A model generated the notes under the pieces. That model was not told the origin of the DNA. It saw nothing but the letters and a program-made list of their open reading frames with translations, and did not search any database. This document shows, one piece after another, positions 10,318-22,434 of a stretch of 64,000 nt of DNA (positions are counted from its first letter, which is position 1; every line of letters begins with the position of its first letter). Made by a program: the position numbers and the translations under genes. Source of the stretch: Linum tenue. Its lineage: Eukaryota > Streptophyta > Magnoliopsida > Malpighiales > Linaceae. Location: positions 27,297,811-27,361,810 of the forward strand of contig CAMGYJ010000003.1 in assembly GCA_946122785.1 (NCBI GenBank), given 5' to 3'.

Positions 10318-13300
10318 CTAAGAAAGAGGAGCCCTGTGAGGAGCACCCTTCCTCCTGCTGCCGAAGGAGAGAGCACTGATCCCAGCTTGCAGGAACCCAG
10401 ATGGGCCCTCCTTCTTCTTCTTCTTGCTCATCTGATCGGATGTGGAGGCGGTAGTACTGATGAATAATTGGCCGCCGCCACCAGCTTCCTCGTCGTCGTC
10501 AGTGATCTCAGAGGCGCCGTCCATCCTCAAATCCTCGAACTGCGAGAACGCCATATCCTCCGACCCAGCAGCAGCCTCATCGTCGTCGTTGTCGTCATCT
10601 ACTGCTTGATTCATTGTTCCACCAGCAACAGTACCGCCGCTCGTCACCAGGATGCTGCCCAGCTGCTCCCCTTCCTCCACCATGTGATTCACCTTGCAGA
10701 AGAGGGAGCAGAAATGGAAAGGGTGCTGAAGCATTCTGTGGCAAGCGAAGCAGGTGTTGTGTGCAGTGGCGGCCTTCCCCCCACTCCTCGACTGTGCTCT
10801 CTCGCTCACGAATATCACCTTGGCGCTGTTTATCGTATACGACTGCCCCCCAAAACCCACACCCACAGAAACCCATTCAAAAATGGTTTTCCCCTGTCAA
10901 TTGAGCTTAATCACTGCTGCATTGGTATTTAAGAATCCAACTAAATGGAGTACTGGTGTGCGCTCACCTGAATATAGGAGCAGTCAATGAGCTTCTCAAG
11001 ATCCCCTACTCGAACCACATCATGGTATACGTATCTCCTCACCTGGGAATTCATTCATTGTCAAAAAACACATCATCATCATTCATAGCTCTATATGAAT
11101 TCCTCCTAGCTTGTTGGGTTTACAAGTGAATTGAATGGGTAGTTAGAAAACGAAAATGTTTGACCCCCAGGCCAGCTGCTGCTGCAGCAGCAGTATTGAC
11201 TTGACTGAGGAAAAGAGTCGTTAGGCAAGCAACAAGCGGAGGAAGGAAGGGAAATAAATGAAGTGAGGCAAGAGAATGAAGTATGGAACTGAAGGGTTTT
11301 GGGAAATATATATATAGGGGTGATAATCGGTTCGGTTACGGTTTAACCAAACCGACAGGGCGGTTAACCGCAGTCAATTAGCAACCCAAACTCCCAACCG
11401 AAGCCGACACCGATACCCACGGTCGGTTATCCGACACCGAAACCGCAATCGTCGGTGCGGTTAGTCCGCAAACCGTGAAACCGCAAAAAGTGAATATAAA
11501 TATATAATTGTCAATTTGGGGATTGAGATTTGAGGGCCTATTATTATTCCTCTCCCGCAAATCCTTCTCACTCTCCCTCTCCTTCTCAATCTCCGATCTA
11601 CCTTCCCCAAATCCCTCTCTCTCTCTCCCCCTCCTCCTCTCTCTCTCTCTCTGACCATCTAAAGCCCCTCAATCTCCGATCTGGAAGGCAGGGAGACAAC
11701 CGACGTTGACCTAGGAAGGGGAAGAAGGACATGGTAGCGGCGAATCTAGAGTCGGCGGCAGATGACAAAGAGAAAGAGTCGTCGAAGGTGTAGGCTTCGA
11801 ATCTTTCCAGTTCTCGTCCACCTCCAAGGCTGAAGAAGGCAGGGACGACGGCGGCGATTTGCACTCAATCTTCACGGGCATCGACCCTCTTTTCCTTCGT
11901 TTGATGGGTCTCGATTGTCTCCACCTTCTAATCGACGGAGGCGACAACTTCGGCGGAGAATCAGAGTGAAATATTGTGTGGTGCATGTCTGATTGGGGCG
12001 CCGAGGTTGGGATTGGGGAGATTGGGATGCCGATGTCGAGATTGAAGGACGAGGTGGGAGGCCAGATCTGGTAGAGGTCGAGAAGCTTCTGGATGGGGCG
12101 GAGCAGAGGGTGTGTCTTTAGCCTCTATTTCATTCGACGGTTACTTATCGGTGCACCGAGTTTTCTCGGTTAGCAACCGTCGGTCTCCGGTTATGGATAT
12201 CGCCTGAAAATGGCAACCGACACCGACACCGAACACAAATAATCGGTTTCGGTTGAACCGATTAACCGCGGTTTTCGGGGCGGTTTTCGGTTTAACCGAG
12301 TAACCGGCGACCGATTAACACCCCTATATATATATATAATCAATGAGACAAAAGCACCAGCCAGCCAGTCTCCCAACAGGCAAAATGACAATATATGTAA
12401 AAGAAAAATGGTGGTCAAACTTTCGCTCTCCGTGAAAGCAACAGGAGAGGAGAGGGAAGACGAGGGGAGATCAATAAATAATCCGCCTTTCTTCCGCATA
12501 TGGAAACGGGGACACTTCTCTCCTCTTCTTCCCGATTCCGAAAAATGAGAATCAATACAAGAGCGACATCCCCTATCCAATAGAGATGGCAAAAATATCC
12601 GTAACCGTGGATATCCACCCGAATTCGGCCTAATTGGGTAGGATAAAACTCGAACGCGAATATTGTGGATAATGGGTGGGCATGGATTTCTCACTATCCA
12701 ACCCGAACCCGCCCGATTATACAAATGTATATGTATTTTCTCTATATATAATCATTATTTTTCTCTTTAACATATTTTATATTTAGCATATAAGTATAAT
12801 ATTTTCATGAAATTGTGTTGTTTTAATTAATTTTCTTCATTCTAGTGAATTATTGTCGTACTTTTCCTCTTACGTAATGAGAGAATTCGTGTGAATGTTA
12901 ACATATTGGTTGAAGTTATGAAGAAAAATGATTACCCATGGATAACCGTGGATACCCGAAACCCGAACGGGTATGGGCATGGTTTTGATTTTCTACCCGT
13001 TTCACATGTGGGTATGAATATGGGTAAAACCCGAACTACTTTGAGTAGGGTAACGGATATGCACTATCCGCCCCCAACCCGACTCATTGTCATCCCTACT
13101 ATCCAACCCTTTTTTCAGAACACTACTTACCCACCACCACACACCAACATCAGGAAATACGCACGATATTTTTATAATAGTGTTTTCAGAGAAAACAAAA
13201 ACGAAAAATGGAAAAAATTGCCAAATTTTCAATGTTTTGTTGTTGTTGCTGCTGCATTCATTTATGACTTCACAGACGAGAGAGACAAGGAGTGAGGGAG

Positions 13301-14422
13301 AGGGACGAACAACGACAAGAACAGTTCTTTTTTTTGGATGAAAATTAGCATACTCCTATCAAGAAAGTAAACTTGTACAATTAGCAGAATTTTTTTTTTC
13401 CAACGAACCAAGCTATGATTTCAAAATAGAACACCTTTATCTTTGACTTTTCCCGTTAAAAAATATCCGGCAAGATTTTACAATTCTTGTCCATAAGCAT
13501 TTTTGGAGTGTTGAGTGGCTAAATTCCCACTTCAAAATGAAAGGCAATTTTAAATTTCGAGGAGGGTAAGATTAGGAATAACTATGAACAATTCATTAAT
13601 TAAATTTCGAGGAGGCTTAATTCGCACTTCAAAAATAAAAAATAAAAATAAGGTAGGCTTGGGAAGGAGGGATGTTCAGTGTGCTCTCTCCACTGTGTTC
13701 TGGGCTGCTGCGTGAATTCAATTCAACAGTCCTCCGAAACCAGAAACGAAATTCAAACCCCAAATTGAAGCCAGCTAGCAAAAAGCAACTCTTGAAAAGA
13801 CAAGTGAAGAAAGTCGACAGTAGCCTAGAATGGGAGGCAGAGCAGAGCAGAGTAACAGCCCATTAATAACGCACACAGAACCAAAACAAACAAACAAACA
13901 AACAAACAAAGAAAGCGCGCCCAAGCAAATCTTTTTTCCACAAGGATCCTCCTTTCTTCCTTCCTCATTTTCCACAAGGAAAGGAGGTCGATCGACGCGA
14001 TCGTGACAATTCGACGCTGAACAGTATCCTCCTTTCTTCCTCATATACATTTTTTTTTTTTAAGGAAGAAGTAATTTTGGCGAATTAAACTGCAAAAAGA
14101 AATCGAACGAGAATTGTCGCAATACCTGGAGGAAAGGGTGGGTGTGGTGCTCAGCAGGGAGGCAGTGAGGGCAGATGGCATGGCAGCAGAGCAAGCAGAA
14201 TACGTTCTTCTCATTCTTCCTCCGCTCCTCATGGACCACGCAGCTCCCGAAAAACCTCTCCACCATCAGCCCCGACAGCCATGCAGGCACCTCCTGCTTC
14301 TGCTGCTTCTTCTTCGTCGACATCTTACTCCTCCTCCGCGTCTTCACCTCCGCCGCCGCTGACGACGATGAACTATAACAATTGTTGCTGTAGTAATTAC
14401 CAAACCTGTCCTCTCTCCCCAT
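10318..14422 (-). CDS. PLATZ: PLATZ-family zinc-dependent transcription factor
   Basis: This is a plant-specific DNA-binding protein of the PLATZ family, whose members bind A/T-rich sites and act in the nucleus on growth, senescence and seed development. Exons on the - strand: 14422-14126, 11042-10968 and 10842-10318 (TAG), 298 codons without the stop, all junctions GT-AG and in phase. Exon 1 has PAWLSGL, then CVVH, an 11-residue spacer, CLLC, CPHC and HHTH zinc ligands. Exon 2 encodes the conserved VRRYVYHDVVRVGDLEKLID block. Exon 3 starts SYTINSAKVIF and contains the second Cys cluster CFACH..FHFC..FC. The C-terminal half has an acidic run and Ser-rich and Lys-rich segments. Met at 14422 gives a 33-residue extension before a second Met (MSTKKK). 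I keep the longer form, but the shorter would be a more usual length. Intron 1 (3.1 kb) is enlarged by two hAT-type insertions. Confidence 0.92.
11316..12325. mobile_element. hAT-like non-autonomous element in PLATZ intron 1
   Basis: The ends are inverted repeats: AGGGGTGATAATCGG at the left, and the complement of AGGGGTGTTAATCGG at the right. Both subterminal regions are full of AACCG/CGGTT motifs. The 8 bp on each side can be read as ATATATAT, but the flanks are simple AT repeats, so the duplication is ambiguous. The 1010-bp interior has CT-rich stretches and no transposase. Confidence 0.7.
12581..13098. mobile_element. Short hAT-type element in PLATZ intron 1
   Basis: This 518-bp element has imperfect terminal repeats (TAGAGATGGCAA / TAGGGATGACAA) and a perfect 8-bp target duplication CTATCCAA at 12573-12580 and 13099-13106. 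Subterminal ACCCG/CGGGT motifs are abundant. There is no coding capacity. Confidence 0.85.
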
Positions 14423-14700
14423 CTCTCTCCGTGGAATTCAGATCGGAAATGACCAGATTTTTCCCCCCCTTCTTTGGGCTCTTCGAACAAGCCGCTCTTG
14501 CTTGTTACTATTTTTTCGATTTTTCTTGAAACGGCCAAAATCAGAACCTGAATTGAATTGAGAGAGGAAATGGTAGCAAGGAAGGAGGCTGCGTGCTGGC
14601 TGGCTCTGAGAGAAAGAGAAACCCTACTAGTAGAGTACTACACTACAGAGCTCTTTCTAAGCTAAGCAAAATTGCTTCGCGGCCACCAAGATTTTTGGGG

Positions 14701-14709
14701 TTTTATATA
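14701..14709 (-). promoter_or_regulatory. Candidate TATA box of the PLATZ gene
   Basis: On the - strand this reads TATATAAAA, about 280 bp upstream of the start codon, leaving a 5' leader of roughly 250 nt. The assignment is by position only. Confidence 0.4.
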
Positions 14710-14899
14710 TACACACATTCCTGCCGCGTCTACAAGTTTTTTTTTTTTTTTTGGTTCTCTTCAATAAGAAATTTTTTTTTGGTTCTCTTCAATAAGAAAA
14801 ATAAAAATTGAATTCAGGTTGTAACTAATAAGAGAGAGAAAGTGTGTGTGCTGGGCTGGCTAGGGTGTACTTTTTACGCGGGATGAATGAATGAATTCG

Positions 14900-15610
14900 A
14901 GTTTTTCTTTCTGTACCTTAACCTCTGAATTGAGACGATGACAAAGATTATCAATAGTTGTAGTCTACTCCAGAACCCATTGTTATGCGTGGCAATTTCG
15001 ATTTAACTCGTCCTATGTTTATTTGATTTGTCAAATTTATGCTGAGCGAACGATATTCATCTGGTAGCGAGGGCAGACAGTGATATACTTCTTTGACTTG
15101 ATATATCACATTCTACATTTATTTTGTCTAAATTATATGTAATTTTATTTAAATTCTATATCATTTCACTTATATTTTATCTTATTTTAGCTATAATAAA
15201 ACAATCAATATTTCAAATATTTTTTTCATAAAATTACATACACATATATCAATTTGTCCCGACCTCCCCGTTGTTTGACTTCTTCAGAAGGCTCTATTCT
15301 CTTAGATGTGTTATACTTGCACACCAGCCTTTAAGAACAACGTATATATCGACGATACATGGTGGTATTGTATCTGGAGTCAATATCCTACATGTCTCTC
15401 TATTCAATTTAGAACTATGGTTTGGCCATTTGGTTACTTTTACAAACCAGTTTCTAGTTGTAATTTTTTAAACACGTGTTTAAATAAACGGTTAAATGTT
15501 TGACTGATAAGCTATGTTAACTATGGATAGTAATTTTTGTTCGTAACTTCAACAATGTTAAACTATGTTTCAGATATTCATGGTTATCCATGTATAGCAA
15601 TTGTTACATG
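14900..15610. other. AT-rich spacer upstream of PLATZ
   Basis: No gene or element with clear ends seen. Confidence 0.35.
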
Positions 15611-16466
15611 CTCCTAGACCCGAAAAGAGATGGATTTGGACATCGAATGCTCACTTTGGCCTAGAGAAGCATATTTGGTAGTGAGCAGGCTTACCATTTA
15701 CGAAGATCAAAGTGGGTCATAACCCATCAAGTCGCACCCAAATTTGGAGGAAAGGTTGTTTGGCCCACAAGAAACCTAGCACACGAAGAAAATCCACGGT
15801 GGCCCCATCATCGTTGGACCTCCGCTAGACCCAAGCCCAAGAAAGCTTCTAGAAGATGCGTACTTAGGCCCCACGTCGAGAAATCCGAGTACGTGCTCCT
15901 AGACCCAAAAAGACATGTATTTGGACATCGAATGCTCACTTTGGCCTAGAGAAGCAGATTTGATAGTGAGCAGGCTTACCATTGACGAAGGTCAAAGTGG
16001 GTCATAACCCATCAAGTCGCACCCAAATTCGGAGGAGAGGTTATTTGGCCCACAAGCAACCTAGCCCACGAAAAAAATCTACGGTGGCCCCGACCGCCGT
16101 TGGACCTTCGCTAGACCCAAGCCCAAGAAAGCTTCTAAAAGATGCTTACTTAGGCCCCATGTCGAGAAATCCGAGTGCATGCTCCTAGACCCAAAAAGAC
16201 ATGGATTTGGACATCGAATGCTCACTTTGGCCTAGAGAAGCAGATTTGCTAGTGAGCAGGCTTACTATTGACGAAGGTCAAAGCGTGTCATAACCCATCA
16301 AGTCGCGCCCAAATTTGAAGGAGAGGTTGTTTGACCCCAAGCAACATAGCACACGAAGAAAATCCACGGTGGCCCCGACCGCCGTTGGACCTCCGCTAGA
16401 CCTAAGCCCAAGAAAGCTTCTAGAAGATGCTTACTTAGGCCCCATGTTGAGAAATCCGTGTGCCAC
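15611..16466 (+). repeat. Three tandem copies of a 286-bp unit
   Basis: Copies start at CTCCTAGACC in 15611, 15896 and 16182. They are about 90 per cent alike by eye; the third breaks off near 16466. The related open frames at about 15982 and 16315 come from the same unit and are not genes. Confidence 0.9.
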
Positions 16467-16537
16467 TCATTCGGGGATGCTTTTGGGCTTTGGCCAAATT
16501 CTAGGAGGAACCCTATACAACCCCTTTCATGATGTTC

Positions 16538-16545
16538 TATAAATA
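16538..16545 (+). promoter_or_regulatory. TATA box of the LTR
   Basis: TATAAATA follows the tandem repeat array directly, at the place expected for an LTR core promoter. Confidence 0.6.
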
Positions 16546-17599
16546 GGAGGTTAAACTCTAGCTTTACAAAGAAGATATATACATTCACTTTGCCCTAGAG
16601 AGCACAAGTTAGCAATCCATAGGAGGAGGCTAAGTTCTACTAGAGTTCGGAGAGGATGCCTTCATCACCTATGGTGATGTCTTCCTTGTCTCTTATGGCG
16701 TGCTAGTTCGCTATTATTTAGGGATGTGCATTGTTTTACACTTTATGCATGTATGTTCTATGATTTAATGAGATGTTATTGTCATTAGAACCCTTTTTCA
16801 TTTGATGCTTTGTATCATCTTATGTTTTAGTACATTATCTAATGCTTTCATCATCTTATACTTTGATCATGTGTTGTATGCTACTATGGTCATTGTTTAC
16901 ATTATTATCATATATGTTGCTTGGAAAACCAACTTACGTGGTAAGCAACCCTTTTAGGCGTGTATGGAGGAAATGTACACTCCTTTATGCATGAATGAGA
17001 TACATGTTTGATAAACTAGATCATCGATGCCATAGACATTTGCTATGTCTCATAGAGTCCTTAAACAACAATGAGCTATCCTTACTTAATTGATAAGTAT
17101 AGTGGCATGAAACAACACTTATTAGCTATTCCTAATTCATATTGCATGTGGTGAAAGCTTGAGTAGGATGGCGTTAGTTGAAGGGATAGTGCATCACAAT
17201 AGGTCGATGCATGGGTGCATCCTATTGATGAGAATGTATGCATGTTCGTCTGGATGACGCAACCTAAACAATGTGTTTTATCTTTCTTTTCTTGCTTTAT
17301 AATTTCAAGTCTAGTCTAGATAGTATTGAGTCAACCATCTACCAGGGAACCTTAACCCACCGTATTTATTTTCCTTAAATTACTATTCGGACATAGGTTG
17401 CTACCTTTGAGTAGTTAGTATCAAAAGACTATGTGGAATACGACCTAGACATACCTAGGATTGCTATTACTCGATGGCATCAATACTATAGATTTCATAT
17501 AAAGTTTTTGGGGACTTTTGATAGTATTTTGAAAAAGCTACTCATCTTATATTTGATTTGACTTCAAGATATTACGCTCTAGTTGGTTTTATTTTGCAG

Positions 17600-18926
17600 A
17601 TCTTGAACTCACAAGGGAGAGTGGCATTGCAGAAGCTACAAGAAGGAGATACTATAAGAACTTGGAACTCGATTCATCGATAATTACACAAAGAGATATG
17701 GGTTTCCTATCTCTATTCAAGTACTTTAACCCAAAGGCATCAAATGTCGAAACAAACAACATCCATCCGACATCAAGTGTCAAGACAAGTCCACCACTTG
17801 ACATAAGAATGTATGCAATAGTGAAGTATCAATTCTCCTGGGCAAATGAAGATGATATTGGTGAGATGAAGCAAGTTATTGATACTAGTGATGACAAGAT
17901 CTAGGAGTAAGAATATACCATGGAGTATGAAGCCATCGTGGACAAGAGCTAATCAATGATCCATCTAGAACCTCCTAAAGGCATCAAGGTTAGCATCGAT
18001 GACGAAGGACTTAAGCAACTGCTAGAAGGTGTTCAAAACAATAAGGATTGTCAAGAAGCTGATGAAGGGCGTCTTAATGAGATGCATGAAGGATTTGGAG
18101 AGATCATAGACCATGGAGATCTCGTAGACGATGGAGAAGAAGACCATCTCCATATCACCCCATTTGACGAGGAAGAAGAAGAGCTTACAACTAAATCTTC
18201 AGAAGAAAAAAAGGTGCAAATGATGAAGAAGGTTGCAATCCTGAAGAATGTACACTAATCCAAACTTGTTTTTTTTTAATTCGTGGGAAGGGATTAAAGG
18301 AATCACACCACTTGAAGGTTTTCATCACTTCACTTCCTCTATGTCATCCTCTACATCTACAATGATGGAAGAAGAGCCCATGAGTAGGAATCCCATCTAC
18401 GCTAGACGATGATGCTGTACATAAATTCGTAAATGAACCAAGCATTGGAATTGAAGGATTTCTTCATAACCCTGCTACATTCCCTTCTTAAAGTTTAATG
18501 AAGAAGTTTGGATATTCTAACTTTGAACAGGATGATGTGAGGGTGTAGATTGTTGAATTCAGCAATTCCAAGGAAGCTCTTCGTGGAGAAATGGAGGATG
18601 CCCTACCAAAAGTTAAAAACCATGAAAAAAATTGCAAAATCTTGGTGGAGATACATCATAGAGTCAGTCCAGATTTCTTTCGACTCCTTGAAGTGGATCC
18701 ATTTGCAACATTTCTAGAGATACATAAGATCGTAGCTTCTTATCTACCCAATAAAGTGGAATATACAAGCTCTTCCTTGAATCATTATCTCTACAAAAAT
18801 GACAATGCCAAATCAAAGTGTGGGTTAAAAGGTGTAAGGAGGAGACTAAGATGGCATCTTCTTCATTGCCTATCACCAAACCAAAGCGAAAGAAGGATGA
18901 CATTCAGTTGGAATGTGCACGTTTGA
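17600..18926 (+). pseudogene. Broken gag-like region of the decayed LTR element
   Basis: Three open pieces (17662-17904, 17956-18258 and 18591-18926) are separated by stops and frameshifts. The middle piece is strongly acidic, like the 404-residue protein at 2941-4155. The order LTR, primer site, acidic ORF and then the hairpin at 19009 is the same as in that element. No enzyme domain is visible. Confidence 0.5.
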
Positions 18927-19008
18927 CAATGGATTTCAAAGAACCCCTTAGTTGGGAATCTTGATGAGCTTGAATTTGCCTAGATCAAAGGTGTAAAAAA
19001 AAGCACTT

Positions 19009-19026
19009 CATGGGAGGGAACCCATG
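19009..19026 (+). other. Hairpin matching the one after the gag-like ORF at 2941-4155
   Basis: Arms CATGGG (19009-19014) and CCCATG (19021-19026) enclose loop AGGGAA and are preceded by AAGCACTT. Compared with 4193-4210 the stem bases differ but still pair. Confidence 0.55.
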
Positions 19027-19916
19027 TCTGGCATCCAACTTAAGGATGTAAAAGGAAAGTGTTACTAATAAAAAAAATCCAAATTTCTAAACCATCATCA
19101 TTTGCATAACAAGCTTTTATCTTTATAAATCCTCTTGATATGAAGGTCATTACCTACTACTCTTAGATATGAGATTTTTTCTTTCGGTTATCTTTCGATT
19201 ATTAATACGATATACAAGGACCATCACTACAAATGGCACTGCACCCTTAATTGTTTGTTGAACCCCGTGAATAGGATATAGGAATTATTGATTTCATTTT
19301 GAATCGATATTTGATATTTCTACTTTTGTCAAAAAGAATTCAAATGCATAAAGGTGGGGTAGACCCAATGCCTAAATTAATTTTTAGACCCAATGCCTTA
19401 ATTAATTGTTAAAGAGATTCCTTTGTATAAATAATTGTGAAAAGAATCAATGATTGTTTTTTATTTATTTTTAGTTTCATATTTATGTTGAAGAGGAGCA
19501 CTAGCTCCCCTAAGTTTTGTTGCTTTTACAGCTTTTGTTTTATTTTCAAATCCATGAAAAACTAAAAGAAAAGATGAAGAAATGGAGCATGGCAACCGAA
19601 TGGTGTCCATAACTTCTTTATTTGTCGTATCCTACAAGGAAAAGGAGAGAAAATACAAAAAAAAGGAAGAAGCCACAACGGCCCCACGTCGGTCGACAAC
19701 GTCATACTTTTCCCAGCTCCAATCATTTCAAAAGTCTGTTTCTTGCAATGAGAAGGAAAGAAGCCACAGCGGTCGTATATGCCATGTCATTGTCGATGAC
19801 CCATTCCCCCACTCGAAGAAAGAGACCATATGATTGAACTCGAGCAAGGAAAAGGGTGGTGGTGGGCACCATCACGAGGACGCCGCTCTCCTATTAAAGG
19901 GATGCAACCCCTCTTA
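19027..19916. other. Downstream part of the decayed LTR element and junction with the LINE
   Basis: Low-complexity and A-rich. An 83-codon open frame (19582-19833) has no recognisable domain. No 3' LTR is seen. Confidence 0.35.
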
Positions 19917-21766
19917 AAATGGTGAAGTGGTATCGTAGGAAGAATGTGTCAGCTAGATGTGCCCTTAAAAGATATATTATGAAGGCTTTCGACAGTGTTG
20001 ACTGGGATTTCCTAAATTGTACTTTACTGGCAATGGGGTTCCCTGGTAAATTTGTCACCTGTATCAAAGGGTGTTTGGAGTCGGATAGCTTTACTGTGTG
20101 TATGAATGAGGGTTTAGTAGGCAATTTCAGGGCAAAGAAGGGTTTAAGACAACGATGTCCCCTGTCTCCATATTTGTTTGTTGTGAGTATGGAGGTCCTC
20201 ACTTGTATGTTCAATAGGACAACAACTAGATCTATTCTTCCTTACCATCCTTAGTGTGGAAGGATAGGGCTTACCCACTTGTGTTTTGCTTATAACCTAT
20301 TAATATTCACTAAGGGGTCAGTCGAGGGAGTGAAAGTGGTGGCAGAGGCCTTGCAAAAGTTCTATCTCATTTCAGGGTTGAAATGTAACCCAAGTAAGAG
20401 TGTGATACATAGTGCAGGTGTTTTAGATGAATTAAAAGGGGAATTGGTCAGGCATTATGGGTTTAGAGAGGGTGTTCTTCCTATTAGATACCTCAGACTT
20501 CCCTTGACAGCAGGGAAACTCTCTTCAGACGACTGCAAATGTTTAATAGGTAAGATTACAGATAGAATCCAGGGGTGGCAACCAAATCTTCTTTCTTATG
20601 CAGGAAAATTGGAATTAGTTACTGCTGTTCTGGCCAACATGACACAATTCTGGATGAATGTCATTCTACTCCCAAAGAAGGTAATAAGAGAATTGAACAG
20701 CTTTGTTCCCAATTTCTTTGGGGTGATATGGAGAAGAAGAAAAGGGCAAAGGTTTCCTGGAAGACTGTTGCTCTTCCTCGGAGTGAGGGTGGTTTAGGCT
20801 TCAAAGATCTCTGCTCGTGGAATAGAGTCTGTCTAGCAAGACATTTCTGGGGAGTGCTCTCTGACCAAATAGACTCTCTGGATTGCATGGCTGAAAGAAT
20901 ACATACTCTGTAATGTTAGCATATGGGAAGTGTAGAGATGTGGCTCGTGGGTATGGAATAAAATTTTAAATTTACGAGGATTGTTTGAAAGGAAGATGGT
21001 TTTGTCAAATCAAGGAGTCGAATGGGAAGGAGCACTGATGAGCAAATTCAACACAAGTCGTGTATGGCAAAGTATCATACCAAGGCATGAAAGACTTGAG
21101 TGGGCCAAACTAGTCTGTAAGCTAGGGATACCTGAGAACTCGTTGTTAAAATAGTTGGTCCTTATAGGCAGAATTTCCACCCTGAATAAAGTGGAAAAAT
21201 GGTGCCATGAAGTGCAAAATATGTGTCCTCTCTGTGGTATGTCAGGGGAAAAGCGGGAGCATATCTATTTCTCGTGTACCTATGTGGAAGAGCTCTAGAA
21301 AATTGTGTTCCTAGCCAGCTGGCAGGTTCCTCTACAAGGTGATCTGCACCAGATAGTGCCGAGTAGCAACTCGAAAGTTGGGGAAGTGTAGAGTGGGGCA
21401 AGTTCTTTGAGTAAGGTTTGGAGGGAGAGGTGTAAGCGGCTTTATGGGAACAAAACAATGTCAGTAGAAGCCTTAGCTGCGAAGATGCAAGGGGCAATGC
21501 AGACCAAGGAACAAGGGGATCAACTGTTTGTAGTTGCTGCACTAGGAAGAGAATTGTGGTACAAAAGGCAGATTTAGTAGTCCTTGTTTTGTTAATGACC
21601 TGAGTTGTTTGATAGGTTGTCTTAGTAGTCTGGTTTGCTGGTTTTGTTGATTCTGGTTATTGGGAAGTTTGTTTCTTTTAGGCTAAGGCATGTACAGTTT
21701 TTTATATGTACATATGTAAAGATTGTATTGGATGAATAAGAATACCACTCATTCATAAAAAAAAAA
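19917..21766 (+). pseudogene. 5'-truncated LINE (non-LTR retrotransposon) remnant
   Basis: A plant L1-type reverse transcriptase begins in the middle of its catalytic domain (KAFDSVDWDFL, then GLRQRCPLSPYLF). The YADD-type motif at about 20282 reads FAYNLLIF, so both catalytic Asp codons are changed. Stops and at least one frameshift (near 20575-20797) break the thumb region. A zf-RVT motif (CPLCG...EHIYFSC) is still readable at about 21217-21280. The copy ends in a short A-run at 21757-21766, typical of LINE 3' ends. It is dead and cannot retrotranspose. Confidence 0.85.
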
Positions 21767-22434
21767 TTATATAAAATCTCATCTAATATATGAGTAATAA
21801 CATATAACATTATACTAATATAACATGTCGTACTTGGATCCAACAAATAGTGAAAATTACACGCTTATACAACATCAATGTTCAACTTAGAATTCCTAAT
21901 ATTGGGTTAAGCGAAAAGAAAAACAGTAAAGCAGGTGCATTTCACAGACCAAAGGAAAAATTATGTCGTTTGACCTCCAATTCAATACCTTGCAGCTTAT
22001 CAACCCGACGGATGTGTACGACCCGTTTTTCTCACCGTATCAGGATCAAAGCGGGCCAAGCCGTAGGTTGACAACCTTCCATATAATACAAAGCTTCTAC
22101 AACAAGAAAACCTGAAACCTCATCATTTTTATTGAAGTATTCGAATAGCCTCAAAACTACATCGAGAAAAAATTGCAGGCATGAACAAAACAGTAACTTT
22201 GTTCCGTGACGGTTTTCCTCAAAATATACACTGAAAAATCACAGCACTCAAAAGCCAAAAAAACATATACCAACATCCCAAACTTGTACACACACCGACC
22301 CGAGCATACATTTCCCCACTCATCATCTATGCAATACAAAAGAGCACGCGAATATGCAAGTAACACACCTCCTCTCTCGTTTCAATCATGACGAGTCGAG
22401 CGCAACTGCAAACTCAACATACAGCGAACTACCA
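21767..22434 (-). other. 3' flank and probable 3' UTR of GlcNAc1pUT
   Basis: Non-coding, AT-rich, between the stop codon and the LINE A-tail. The LINE therefore inserted just beyond, or in, the transcript end. Confidence 0.4.

Larger units (their letters stand above)
15611..17503 (+). mobile_element. LTR of a decayed Ty3-type retrotransposon
   Basis: The region behaves as a U3-R-U5. A 286-bp tandem repeat is followed by a TATAAATA box at 16538-16545, about 950 bp of non-coding sequence, and then GTTTTTGGGGACTTTT (17504-17519). The last resembles the primer binding region of the 1476 element with about 11 bases missing from its middle. The left edge is not defined and no second LTR lies in the window. 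Confidence 0.6.

Noticed and set aside
10468..10990. Plus-strand ORFs opposite the PLATZ last exon
   Set aside because: Shadow frames of the PLATZ coding strand.
12191..12724. 177-codon minus-strand ORF in PLATZ intron 1
   Set aside because: It spans the edges of two hAT-type elements; no conserved domain.
15982..16588. ORFs with similar translations on the + and - strands
   Set aside because: They are read through the 286-bp tandem repeat unit; the similarity reflects the repeat.
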